Part shown: piece after piece, positions 22,954-34,487 of the stretch
Numbering within the stretch: the stretch's first letter is position 1
Layout: each line of letters opens with the position of its first letter
Made by a program: the position numbers and the translations under genes
NCBI RefSeq assembly: GCF_031202265.1
Contig: NZ_CP100604.1
Location: 434,001 to 498,000 of the forward strand
DNA length: 64,000 bases
Source of the DNA: Bradyrhizobium sp. Ash2021
Lineage (GTDB): Bacteria > Pseudomonadota > Alphaproteobacteria > Rhizobiales > Xanthobacteraceae
Direction of reading: 5' to 3'
Notes under the pieces: model-generated
What the model was told of the DNA's origin: nothing
The model's database searches: none
Seen by the model: only the letters and a program-made list of their open reading frames with translations

Positions 22954-23646
22954 TAAATTGTCCCTCAGACAGTATTGCCATACACGTGGCAAGTGGAACC
23001 CCCGTCCCGTCTTGCGTGATTGCCGTTTGGTTGCGCAATGAGGCATGAATTGGGCAGTAAATCCGGATTGTATCCGGCTGCAATATCTTGTTACCTATTG
23101 CAAGTAGTCAGGAGATATTCCGTAATCTTTTACTTTAACGAATTATTAACCAATACTGTACTTGTTAATACTGACGAATGAAGTCATCGGCCGCCGCCGG
23201 CGAGGTTTGCGCAAGTAATGCGTAAATGGAATCAACCGGCCGCTTCGGTTCCGGGGCGAGGGCTCATGGCGGCCATGCAATCGCTGGTGGAACGAATCTT
23301 TTCAGCGACGGCGCTCCAGGGATCGATGACGATCCGGGGATCAGCGATGACGCTCCAGCGAGAAGGCCGCGATCCAGGCCGCAATTTTCGTGACACAGAA
23401 TGGCGGTTGGACAGGGCGCGGCGGACCGAAAACAGCACGTGCGACAAGGCATCGCCGGCGCGCGCCGTCATGTTGCACCTGCGCGCTCGCTATGTTAGCA
23501 AAGCCGCGATTTTAACGGTCCCGGGACTTCCAGTGCCGGTCGAAAATCGAAGTCCCGCTTGAATTCCAAGGGCTTGGATCGCTAGGCGCCGCTTCGTGGC
23601 GACGGTTTTTCCCTTGCGAGTTTGACAGCAAAAAAAGAGCGCGTCA
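22954..23646. other. Long non-coding gap between rlpA and atpH
   Basis: About 690 bases. The part near rlpA (about 23040-23190) is clearly AT-rich and holds a CtrA-type site, so it probably contains the rlpA promoter. The right half has weak open frames on both strands (for example 23218-23562 plus) with no recognisable domain or ribosome site; I judge them non-coding. The atp operon promoter should lie just before 23647, but I cannot point to clear -35/-10 boxes. Confidence 0.5.
23135..23150. promoter_or_regulatory. Full CtrA-type binding motif TTAA-N7-TTAAC
   Basis: TTAA-CGAATTA-TTAAC matches the alphaproteobacterial CtrA consensus exactly in both halves and spacing. It lies in an AT-rich island about 182 bases upstream of the divergent septal gene rlpA and about 500 bases upstream of atpH. 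Cell-cycle control of rlpA is the natural inference. The motif is AT-only apart from the C and G, so a chance match in an AT-rich stretch is possible. Confidence 0.55.
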
Positions 23647-25736
<2,090 letters not shown>

Positions 25737-25740
25737 CGCC

Positions 25741-25894
25741 GTCATGGCCGGGCTTGACACCGCAAGTCGGGTTTACCCGACTTGCGCAAATTAGATACAA
25801 GGACGGAACTCGTGAAACGAGTTCCTGCGCCATCCACGTCTTCGCGCGTGGCAAGAATTAAGACGTGGATGCCCGGCACAAGGCCGGGCATGAC
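25741..25894 (+). repeat. Palindromic repeat between atpA and atpG
   Basis: Left end GTCATGGCCGGGCTTGACA, right end GCCCGGCACAAGGCCGGGCATGAC. Internal complementary pairs are AAGTCGGGTTTACCCGACTT, GAACTCGTGAAACGAGTTC and CATCCACGTCTT / AAGACGTGGATG. The transcript would form at least three strong hairpins between two genes of one operon. Confidence 0.85.
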
Positions 25895-25947
25895 GAACGA
25901 GGGGTTCGCGACCGGGTTGAAAAACAGGTCGCTAGGGTGAACTAAGA

Positions 25948-26826
25948 ATGGCTTCACTGAAAGACATGCGGGTCCGCATCGCCTCCACCAAGGCGACGCA
26001 AAAGATCACCAAGGCCATGCAAATGGTTGCGGCGTCCAAGCTGCGTCGCGCGCAGACCGCCGCCGAAGCCGCGCGGCCCTATGCCGAAAAAATGGATTCG
26101 GTGATTTCCAACATCGCGACCGCTGCCGCGGGATCGCCCGGCGCACCGGCGCTGCTGGCCGGCACCGGCAAGGATCAGGTGCATCTGCTGCTGGTCTGCA
26201 CCGGCGAGCGCGGCCTGTCGGGTGCTTTCAACTCGTCGATCGTGCGTCTCGCCCGCGAGCGCGCGCTGTCGCTGATCAACCAGGGCAAAGAGGTCAAGTT
26301 CTTCTGCGTCGGCCGCAAGGGCTACGAGCAGCTCCGCCGCACCTTTGAGAAGCAGATCATCGAACACGTCGACCTGCGCTCGGTTCGCCAGCTCGGCTTC
26401 GTCAATGCCGAAGATATCGCCAAGAAGGTTATCGCCCGTTTCGAGGCCGGTGAATTCGACGTCTGCACGCTGTTCTATTCGCGCTTCAAGTCTGTCATTT
26501 CGCAGGTGCCGACCGCCCAGCAGATCATTCCGCTGGTCGTGGAAGCACCCGCCGCCAATGCCGGTCCCGCGACTTCGTACGAATACGAGCCCGAGGAAGA
26601 CGAGATTCTGACGCGCCTGTTGCCGCGCAATCTCGCGGTGCAGGTGTTCCGTGGGCTGCTGGAAAACAACGCCTCGTTCTACGGCGCGCAGATGAGCGCG
26701 ATGGACAACGCCACCCGCAACGCCGGCGACATGATCCGCAAGCAGACCCTGATTTACAACCGAACCCGTCAGGCCATGATCACCAAGGAGCTGATTGAAA
26801 TCATCTCCGGCGCCGAGGCGATGTAA
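25948..26826 (+). CDS. atpG: F1 ATP synthase gamma subunit
   Basis: 292 residues. N-terminal coiled-coil helix [32 protein letters not shown] and C-terminal helix [38 protein letters not shown] form the rotor shaft; [15 protein letters not shown] marks the central domain. One copy per enzyme. It follows the hairpin repeat after atpA and precedes atpD by 59 bases with a GGAGAG ribosome site. Confidence 0.97.
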   Translation: MASLKDMRVRIASTKATQKITKAMQMVAASKLRRAQTAAEAARPYAEKMDSVISNIATAAAGSPGAPALLAGTGKDQVHLLLVCTGERGLSGAFNSSIVRLARERALSLINQGKEVKFFCVGRKGYEQLRRTFEKQIIEHVDLRSVRQLGFVNAEDIAKKVIARFEAGEFDVCTLFYSRFKSVISQVPTAQQIIPLVVEAPAANAGPATSYEYEPEEDEILTRLLPRNLAVQVFRGLLENNASFYGAQMSAMDNATRNAGDMIRKQTLIYNRTRQAMITKELIEIISGAEAM

Positions 26827-26861
26827 CGGCGACAGGCACGATCAAACTGACGGTTGTCTAG

Positions 26862-28328
<1,467 letters not shown>

Positions 28329-28339
28329 GCTTTTGATGT

Positions 28340-28420
28340 GTCATTGCCGGGCTTGACCCGGCAATCCATCGCTACAAAATTTTTGCTGATGGACCCGCGG
28401 GTCAAGCCCGCGGGTGACAG
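28340..28420 (+). repeat. Palindromic repeat between atpD and atpC
   Basis: Two clear hairpins: TTGCCGGG-CTTGA-CCCGGCAA and ACCCGCGGG-TCAAG-CCCGCGGGT, flanked by GTCAT at the left and GTGACA at the right. The element begins 12 bases after the atpD stop and ends 20 bases before the atpC start. Confidence 0.85.
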
Positions 28421-28439
28421 CGGAAAGAACGGAAAGACC

Positions 28440-28847
28440 ATGGCCACCTTCCACTTCGATCTCGTCTCCCCCGAAAAGCTCGCCTTCTCCGGCGAGGTCG
28501 ATCAGGTTGACGTTCCCGGCGTGGAGGGTGAATTCGGCGTGCTCGCCGGTCATGCGCCGGTCGTTGCCGCGGTCCGGCCGGGTATCCTGACCATCACGTC
28601 AGGCGACACGCATCAGAAGATCATCGTGCTCGGCGGTCTGGCGGAAGTCTCGGAGAAGGGCCTCACCGTGCTCGCTGACGTCGCCACCTCGATACAGGAG
28701 CTCGACCGCGCTCAATTCGCCGAGTCGATCGCCGAGATGGAAGCCAAGCTCGCCGAGAAGGAAGGCTCCGAACTCGACCGCGCGATCGAGCGGCTCGATC
28801 ACTTCAAGGGCATCCAGCACGAACTCAACACGACGGCTATGCACTAA
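28440..28847 (+). CDS. atpC: F1 ATP synthase epsilon subunit
   Basis: 135 residues. The beta-sandwich begins [20 protein letters not shown] and includes [22 protein letters not shown], the family signature; a C-terminal helical part of about 45 residues is charged. It couples gamma to the c-ring and can restrain ATP hydrolysis. The ATG at 28440 is right after the hairpin repeat; in-frame sequence upstream is translated repeat and is excluded. Last gene of the F1 operon. Confidence 0.96.
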   Translation: MATFHFDLVSPEKLAFSGEVDQVDVPGVEGEFGVLAGHAPVVAAVRPGILTITSGDTHQKIIVLGGLAEVSEKGLTVLADVATSIQELDRAQFAESIAEMEAKLAEKEGSELDRAIERLDHFKGIQHELNTTAMH

Positions 28848-28893
28848 GCCCCGGTGCACCGCGCCGGGGCTCGACAAAAACCTGAATAAATTC

Positions 28894-28930
28894 AGCGCTC
28901 GTCACACGGTGACGGGCGCTAATTTTGTTT
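28894..28930 (+). terminator. Terminator after the atp operon
   Basis: AGCGCTCGTCAC-ACG-GTGACGGGCGCT pairs along 12 positions with one mismatch and is followed by AATTTTGTTT. It lies 47 bases after atpC. A smaller hairpin GCCCCGG / CCGGGGC at 28848-28870 comes just before it without a T-run. Confidence 0.8.
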
Positions 28931-29040
28931 GGAGGCCTGTTCTCGAAGCGCTACCCGCTTCGCTTGAAAACGCTATGGTTGCGCTCGGGAACGTCTAGCG
29001 GCATTCTGCCCCGGCAGATGGTTGTCCATGGCGGGCATTG

Positions 29041-30675
29041 ATGAAACGCAAGATCGCGGCGATTTTTGCGGCCGATATAGCCGGTTACAGCCGACTGGTT
29101 GCCGAAGACGAAGAGGAGACGCTGCGGCGGCTCGCCTCCTATCGGCTGGTGACCGACGATTTCATCGCCAAGGGCGGCGGCCGGATTTTCAACACCGCGG
29201 GCGATGCCGTGCTCGCCGAATTTCCAAGCGCGGTCGAGGCGGTGCGTTGCGCGATCGACATCCAGGAAAGCCTGCGCACCCGGAATATGGCCTATCCGCC
29301 GAGCCGCCAGATGAGCTTCCGCATCGGGATCACGATCGGCGACGTGGTCGAGCGTGACGGCGATTTGCTCGGCGATGGCGTCAACATCGCGGCGCGCCTC
29401 GAAGGGCTGGCCGAGGTCGGTGGCATCTGCGTCTCGCGCGCGGTGCATGAACAGGTCGCCAACAAATTGTCGGTGCAGTTCGCTGATATCGGCGAGCAGG
29501 AAGTGAAGAACATCCCAACCCCGGTGCATGCCTATATGGTGGCGATGCGGCGCGAGGACGGCACCTATGCGACGCCGCAAGTCAAGAAGCCCGTCAAGGC
29601 TGGGGCCACGACGGCGCCGAACTGGATGTGGCCGGTCGCGGTCACACTGGTCTGCCTGACCGCGATCGGCGTCAGCGGCTTCCTCTATTTCACCAAGCTG
29701 GAAACCTCTGCGACCAAGGTCGCGTCTTCGAGCAGCAAGGACGCGAGCCCCGCACCTTCGGCGTCGACTGCTCCGACGCCTGCCCCGACACCAACCATGG
29801 CCGCACCGGCGCCGCCACCTCCACCACCTTCGCCACTACCGATTCCATCCGGCGAGAAGTTTGCTGCGGAGACCGTGCCGTTCGTTTCTGATCGCACCCG
29901 GGTTGTTTTGACCAACGAATATGTGCCGGCGGCGGATTACAAAGCGTTCGCTCTGAACACCAACGGCGTCAACGTGTTCGTCGCCGGCCAGCCGAACGAA
30001 GAAGCGGCGAAAAATGCCGTGCTCGAGCAATGTCAGAAACGCGCCGACAACAGTCAGCCGGTGCGAAAATGCGAGCTTTACGCGGTCGGCAACGCGATGG
30101 TCTACCCGCATCCCCGCCCGCCGCTACCACCGATGCCCTGGATCAGGCACGACCCGTCTACCGAGAAGCCGTTCGTGACCAAGGATGTGCCGATTGTGCG
30201 TGACCCCGGAAAGGCCAGGCTTGAGAGCGTCTATCCGTCGGCCCGAAAGAGCAAGACGATCGCGATTGGACCTGGTGGGGCTTACTTCTTCAATTCGAAC
30301 GCGGAAAGCGTCGAGGAATCGGCGCGCCGAATTCTGGAAACATGCGGCGCTGTCGTCGGCATTGCCTGCATGATCGTGGCTGCTGACGATGTCTTCGTCG
30401 TTCCGGTGCCGACCACCTTGAAGGCCATCGGCTTCTTTCGGCCGGAACGAAATCCTTCCATTGCCGTGGATGCGAAGGATGACGTGGCCCGTAAACTGGC
30501 AGATGCGTCATCCGGCTGGAACGCAGTCGCCGTCGGCACCTCGGGGCGTCCCGGACTGGCGCTCAAGGCGGCGACCGAGCAGAACGCGGTCAATGAGGCG
30601 CTCGGCAACTGCGTCAAGCACGACAGCGATTGCCACGTCATCGCGATCGGCCCGTTCGCGGTTGGGCCGAATTAA
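29041..30675 (+). CDS. Membrane class III adenylate/guanylate cyclase with three periplasmic DUF4189-like repeats
   Basis: 544 residues. The cytoplasmic class III cyclase domain spans about residues 4-165 with FAADIAGYSRL (metal Asp near 12), FNTAGDAVLAEF (second metal Asp near 55) and LLGDGVNIAARLEG (catalytic Asn/Arg). One transmembrane helix follows at about 196-216, then a Ser/Ala and Pro-rich linker (about 230-270). The rest, presumably periplasmic, contains three repeats at about 300-354, 403-454 and 492-541; each has an aromatic or Ser start, an A-x-A/G core, and two cysteines (near 331/344, 435/443 and 524/531) as in DUF4189. The layout suggests a sensor whose periplasmic side controls cAMP synthesis. 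It stands alone after the atp terminator and converges on rppH, sharing a TTAA with its stop. Confidence 0.88.
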   Translation: MKRKIAAIFAADIAGYSRLVAEDEEETLRRLASYRLVTDDFIAKGGGRIFNTAGDAVLAEFPSAVEAVRCAIDIQESLRTRNMAYPPSRQMSFRIGITIGDVVERDGDLLGDGVNIAARLEGLAEVGGICVSRAVHEQVANKLSVQFADIGEQEVKNIPTPVHAYMVAMRREDGTYATPQVKKPVKAGATTAPNWMWPVAVTLVCLTAIGVSGFLYFTKLETSATKVASSSSKDASPAPSASTAPTPAPTPTMAAPAPPPPPPSPLPIPSGEKFAAETVPFVSDRTRVVLTNEYVPAADYKAFALNTNGVNVFVAGQPNEEAAKNAVLEQCQKRADNSQPVRKCELYAVGNAMVYPHPRPPLPPMPWIRHDPSTEKPFVTKDVPIVRDPGKARLESVYPSARKSKTIAIGPGGAYFFNSNAESVEESARRILETCGAVVGIACMIVAADDVFVVPVPTTLKAIGFFRPERNPSIAVDAKDDVARKLADASSGWNAVAVGTSGRPGLALKAATEQNAVNEALGNCVKHDSDCHVIAIGPFAVGPN

Positions 30676-31169
30676 AGCGCGAATTTCGCAAAGCGCTGCG
30701 CCACAGTCCGGTACACTTCGCGCCGGAATGGAACCACGAGGTCGGCGACGCGATCGAGACGCTCCCAGCGCCAGCAGTCGAATTCCGCGGGCTGTCCGTT
30801 GCGCGGCGTCAGCGGGTCGATTTCGTCGTCGCGGCCGGTGAAGCGCAGCGCGAACCACTTTTGGCGCTGGCCGCGGAATTTGGCGAGGCGATGCGACGAT
30901 GGCCCGTCGTAGGGCGGAAACTCGTAGGTCATCCAGTCGGTTTCGCCGAGATGGTCGGCGCTGACCGCACCGGTTTCTTCCCAGAGCTCGCGCATGACCG
31001 CCTCGCGCGGGTCCTCACCGGCGTCGATGCCGCCCTGCGGCATCTGCCATTCGAGGCCGGGGAGAATGATTTCCGGTCCATCGTCCCGATACCGCCGGCC
31101 GATCAGCACCTGGCCGGACGCGTTGAACAAGGCGATCCCCACATTGGGGCGATAGGGCTTGGCTTCCAT
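30672..31169 (-). CDS. rppH: RNA pyrophosphohydrolase (Nudix), copy 1
   Basis: 165 residues, close to the family's usual size. The Nudix box at residues 46-68 is complete (GGIDAGEDPREAV ... RELWEETGA). The N-terminus YRPNVGIALFNASGQVLIGRR and the C-terminal WRWERLDRVADLVVPFRREVY are typical of RppH/NudH, which removes pyrophosphate from 5'-triphosphate RNA and starts decay; in alphaproteobacteria related enzymes (IalA-like) also hydrolyse diadenosine polyphosphates. A second copy lies 5 bases upstream in the same operon. Confidence 0.9.
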   Translation of the reverse strand: MEAKPYRPNVGIALFNASGQVLIGRRYRDDGPEIILPGLEWQMPQGGIDAGEDPREAVMRELWEETGAVSADHLGETDWMTYEFPPYDGPSSHRLAKFRGQRQKWFALRFTGRDDEIDPLTPRNGQPAEFDCWRWERLDRVADLVVPFRREVYRTVAQRFAKFAL

Positions 31170-31174
31170 CAGGA

Positions 31175-31678
31175 CTAGCCGCCCGCGAGGCTGGAGAATT
31201 CCTTCACCACGCGCTCATAGACTGGCCGCTTGAACGGCACGATCAGGTTCGGAAGGTTCTTCATCGGCTCCCAGCGCCACGTCACGAATTCGGCCTTGTG
31301 GCCGCCGCCGGGGCTGGCGACATTGATCTCGCTATCGGCGCCGGTGAAGCGAACCGCGAACCATTTCTGGCGCTGGCCGCGATAGCGGCCCTTCCAAGTG
31401 CGGCCGGCGACGGTGCGCGGGATGTCGTAGATCAGCCAGTCGGCGACTTCGCCGAGTTTCTCCACCGAGCGGACGCTGGTTTCTTCGTAGAGCTCGCGCT
31501 TGGCCGCCGCCCAAGTGTCCTCGCCGGGGTCGACGCCGCCCTGCGGCATCTGCCAGACGTGGGTTTCATCGACATGTTCGATGCCGCCGGCGCGGCGACC
31601 GATGAAGACCAGCCCCGCTGCATTGATCAGCATCATGCCGACGCATGTTCGGTAGGGCAGGTCCTCGTAGCGCGCCAT
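31175..31678 (-). CDS. rppH: RNA pyrophosphohydrolase (Nudix), copy 2
   Basis: 167 residues starting [20 protein letters not shown]; an in-frame ATG six codons earlier is possible. The Nudix box is complete at residues 48-70 ([13 protein letters not shown] ... RELYEETSV). The C-terminal [25 protein letters not shown] matches the RppH signature. It is clearly paralogous to the gene 5 bases downstream but well diverged, so the two probably differ in substrate. Which of them is the true RppH cannot be told from sequence. Confidence 0.9.
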   Translation of the reverse strand: MARYEDLPYRTCVGMMLINAAGLVFIGRRAGGIEHVDETHVWQMPQGGVDPGEDTWAAAKRELYEETSVRSVEKLGEVADWLIYDIPRTVAGRTWKGRYRGQRQKWFAVRFTGADSEINVASPGGGHKAEFVTWRWEPMKNLPNLIVPFKRPVYERVVKEFSSLAGG

Positions 31679-31756
31679 GCCGTCAAAACCTCGCATACTC
31701 AGGGGGGCTGACCCTTAAGACCCGGCGGGTCCGAAGTCGCGCCATCAGATTGATCT

Positions 31757-32956
31757 TTAGCCCGATTTTGATTTCAACATTGCCGTTGTCAATGGCACAA
31801 GCATGATGCCGCGGCTATCGAGGGTCTTGATCCAGGCGCCGATCCGTTCGATCGAAACCGGCAACGCCGAAGCCACGCCGACGGCGACCCCGCGTTCCCT
31901 GGCCAGGGTTTCAAGCTTGATCAGCGTCCGGTCGATTTCCGCCGATGTCGGCACCGCATCGATGGCCAGATCGGCTCTGGCGAAGGGCATGGCCTGGCCG
32001 GCTGCCAATGAGGGGGCGACGCTGCGCGGCGTGGCGCCGTCATCGAGGTAGCCGAGGCCGCGTTTGGCCGCCTCGCGGATGATCGGCTGCATCACCGCTT
32101 CGGTGGCAACGAACCGTGCACCCATGAAATTGGCAATCCCGGCATACCCCTGGAACCGGCTGAGGTGCCAGTACAGCCGGTCGAGATTTTGCTCGGCGGC
32201 CAGCGTCGTGAGCAGGGTCTGGGGACCTGGATCGTTATCGGGATAATCGAACGGCTCCATCGGGATCTGCAGCAGGATCTCGTGGCGCTGCGCCCGCGCC
32301 CGTTCGGCGAGCTTGGTCGGATCCGCCCCATAAGGCGTAAATGCCAGCGTCACCGCCGACGGCAGCTTCATGATGGCGTCGGTGGTCTTGGCGGCGCCCA
32401 CACCAAGGCCGCCGACGACAATGGCAACCACGGGCATTTTGGCCGCCTTGGTGCGGTCGGCATCGGCCGCATAGACCGTGAACGGCTTTAGCCCGTCGGC
32501 GACCACGGGGATCATGCCGTAGCGCGACTTCTCCAGCAGGCGCGCGTCGATGCCTGCCATCATCCCGGGCGCGGCGTCGCCCTCGGCCTTGTCGGTGGCT
32601 TCGCCGCCGATCACGACGTCCTGGCGCTTGCCGCTGGAGCCGTCGATGATGGTGACGGTCTTGTTCTCGCCGGACGGTGCCTGTTTGGGCGCGGCTTTCG
32701 CCGCCGGTTCGTCGTGACCGGCCGCCGCCATGGCCGGCTTTTCGTCGGCCGGCGCCTTGCGCAAGGCGATGTGGGCGACCGGCTCGCCGCCGAGCGGATT
32801 GTCGGTGAAAAGGGCGATACCGGCAAAGGCGACCAAAAACAGGCCGAGCAACACAGCCAGCGCCTGCATGGCCGTGAACGGCAGCCGAAACCAGCGCTTC
32901 TTGCGCGCCGCTTTCTGTCCGAGTGGCGCGCTCAGTTCGTCGGCCGTCTCTGCCAT
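31757..32956 (-). CDS. Divergent polysaccharide deacetylase family protein (YibQ/DUF610)
   Basis: 399 residues beginning MAETADELSAPLGQKAARKKR. A single transmembrane anchor at about 28-50 (AMQALAVLLGLFLVAFAGIAL) precedes an Ala/Pro/Lys linker and the deacetylase-fold domain, which contains VAIVVGGLGVGAAKTTDAI, LQIPMEPFDYPDNDPGP, NFMGARF, and the C-terminal GVAVGVASALPVSIERI. This family resembles polysaccharide deacetylase 2 and often sits next to ctpA and envC, as here. Catalytic activity is not proven for the family. It faces the periplasm and probably acts in envelope remodelling. Confidence 0.88.
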   Translation of the reverse strand: MAETADELSAPLGQKAARKKRWFRLPFTAMQALAVLLGLFLVAFAGIALFTDNPLGGEPVAHIALRKAPADEKPAMAAAGHDEPAAKAAPKQAPSGENKTVTIIDGSSGKRQDVVIGGEATDKAEGDAAPGMMAGIDARLLEKSRYGMIPVVADGLKPFTVYAADADRTKAAKMPVVAIVVGGLGVGAAKTTDAIMKLPSAVTLAFTPYGADPTKLAERARAQRHEILLQIPMEPFDYPDNDPGPQTLLTTLAAEQNLDRLYWHLSRFQGYAGIANFMGARFVATEAVMQPIIREAAKRGLGYLDDGATPRSVAPSLAAGQAMPFARADLAIDAVPTSAEIDRTLIKLETLARERGVAVGVASALPVSIERIGAWIKTLDSRGIMLVPLTTAMLKSKSG

Positions 32957-33027
32957 GAACCTCCCCGAATCAACTGTGCCGACGATACCACGACGGGGTG
33001 GATTCGAGCCCCTTTGCACGCGCAAAA

Positions 33028-33050
33028 GCCCGCGGGAGCTTCCCGCGGGC
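33028..33050. other. Perfect hairpin near the ctpA 3' end
   Basis: GCCCGCGGGA-GCT-TCCCGCGGGC pairs over 10 bases with a 3-base loop. It lacks a T-run and lies just beyond the stronger terminator at 33067-33095, in the gap between ctpA and the deacetylase gene. It may protect or attenuate the leftward read-through transcript. Confidence 0.6.
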
Positions 33051-33066
33051 GGTTGGAACCGGCCAC

Positions 33067-33095
33067 AAAAAGGGCGGCCCGAAGGCCGCCCTTTT
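33067..33095 (-). terminator. Rho-independent terminator of ctpA
   Basis: On the minus strand AAAAGGGCGGCC-TTCG-GGCCGCCCTTTTT, a 12-bp stem with a stable UUCG-type tetraloop, begins 25 bases after the ctpA stop and ends in a T-run. It suggests that the downstream deacetylase gene has its own promoter or is reached by partial read-through. Confidence 0.88.
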
Positions 33096-33119
33096 CGCGA
33101 AATCCCAAAGTCGGGTGGA

Positions 33120-34487
33120 TCAGTTCGCCGCCTTGTTGGCAGGCTTCTCGATCGCGGCCTTGTCGCCGGTCGCCGGTGCCGGCGGCGTCGTCACGGCAGT
33201 GGACTTGATGCCATGCAGCAGGTCGTCGGCTGTCTTCAGGGCCTTGTCGTCCTTGGCATCCGGCGGCACGTAGGATTGCGAACCGGTTTTTTCGTCGCCG
33301 TCGTTCTTCAGATGGCCGCGCAGCGAGGCTTCGCCCTTGGTGTCGGTGCGCGACTTCAACTCATCCGGCACGTCCTGCAGTACCTCGATATCGGGCACGA
33401 TGCCCTTGGCCTGAATCGACTTGCCCGACGGCGTGTAATAGCGCGCGGTGGTGAGACGCAGCGCGCCGTTGCCGCTTCCGAGCGGAATGATGGTCTGCAC
33501 CGAGCCCTTGCCGAACGAGCGCGTGCCGACCAGCGTCGCGCGCTTGTGGTCCTGCAATGCGCCGGCGACGATTTCCGACGCCGATGCCGAGCCGCCATTG
33601 ATCAGGACGATCACCGGCTTGCCCTTGGTCAGGTCGCCCGGATGGGCGGCGCGGCGCTGGGTTTCCTCGGCGTTGCGGCCGCGGGTCGAGACGATCTCGC
33701 CGCGCTCGAGGAAGGCGTCGGAGACCGTCACCGCTTCCTCGAGCAGGCCGCCGGGATTGTTGCGCAAGTCGATGATGTAGCCCTTCAGCTTGTCGCCGAG
33801 CTGGTTCGACAAATTGCCGATTTCGCGCTTCAGGCCTTCGGTGGTCTGCTCGTTGAAAGTGGTGATGCGGATATAGGCGATATCGTCGCCTTCGACGCGG
33901 GCGCGCACCGAACGGACGCGGATATTGTCGCGCACCAGCGTGACGTCGATCGGATTGTCCTGGCCCTTGCGGATGATCTTGAGGCGGATCTTGGTGTTGA
34001 CCGGTCCGCGCATTTTCTCGACGGCCTGGTTGAGGGTGAGGCCCTGCACGGCTTCGTCGTCGAGATTGGTGATAATGTCGTTGGCCATGATGCCGGCCTT
34101 GGAAGCCGGCGTATCGTCGATCGGCGAGACCACCTTGATCAGGCCGTCTTCCATCGTGACCTCGATGCCGAGCCCGCCGAATTCACCGCGGGTCTGCACC
34201 TGCATGTCGCGGAAACTCTTGGCGTCCATGTAGCTGGAATGCGGATCGAGGCCGGCCAGCATGCCGGAGATCGCGGATTCGACCAGCTTGGAGTCGTCGG
34301 GCTTCTCGACATAGTCGCTACGCACCCGCTCGAACACGTCGCCGAACAGATTGAGCTGGCGATAGGTGTCGGACGTCGCGGCACGCGCGCTCGATCCCAT
34401 GAACACCGCGCGCGGCTGGGTCACGAACAGCGTCAGTGCTGCGCCGGTGGCGGCGCTCAGGAGAATTACAGAAGTCTTGCGCATCAT
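33120..34487 (-). CDS. ctpA: C-terminal processing peptidase, S41 family
   Basis: 455 residues. Signal peptide MMRKTSVILLSAATGAALTL, PDZ domain about 90-170 (FGGLGIEVTMEDGLIKVVSPIDD), and the S41 core with the catalytic serine in NGGSASASEIVAGAL and lysine in RSFGKGSVQTI. CtpA cleaves C-termini of periplasmic proteins, including peptidoglycan hydrolases. It overlaps envC by 4 bases (ATGA), so the two are coupled. Confidence 0.95.
   Translation of the reverse strand: MMRKTSVILLSAATGAALTLFVTQPRAVFMGSSARAATSDTYRQLNLFGDVFERVRSDYVEKPDDSKLVESAISGMLAGLDPHSSYMDAKSFRDMQVQTRGEFGGLGIEVTMEDGLIKVVSPIDDTPASKAGIMANDIITNLDDEAVQGLTLNQAVEKMRGPVNTKIRLKIIRKGQDNPIDVTLVRDNIRVRSVRARVEGDDIAYIRITTFNEQTTEGLKREIGNLSNQLGDKLKGYIIDLRNNPGGLLEEAVTVSDAFLERGEIVSTRGRNAEETQRRAAHPGDLTKGKPVIVLINGGSASASEIVAGALQDHKRATLVGTRSFGKGSVQTIIPLGSGNGALRLTTARYYTPSGKSIQAKGIVPDIEVLQDVPDELKSRTDTKGEASLRGHLKNDGDEKTGSQSYVPPDAKDDKALKTADDLLHGIKSTAVTTPPAPATGDKAAIEKPANKAAN

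Noticed and set aside
23218..23562. 114-codon frame upstream of atpH
   Set aside because: No ribosome site, no recognisable domain and uneven codon bias; overlapping frames of similar length exist on the other strand.
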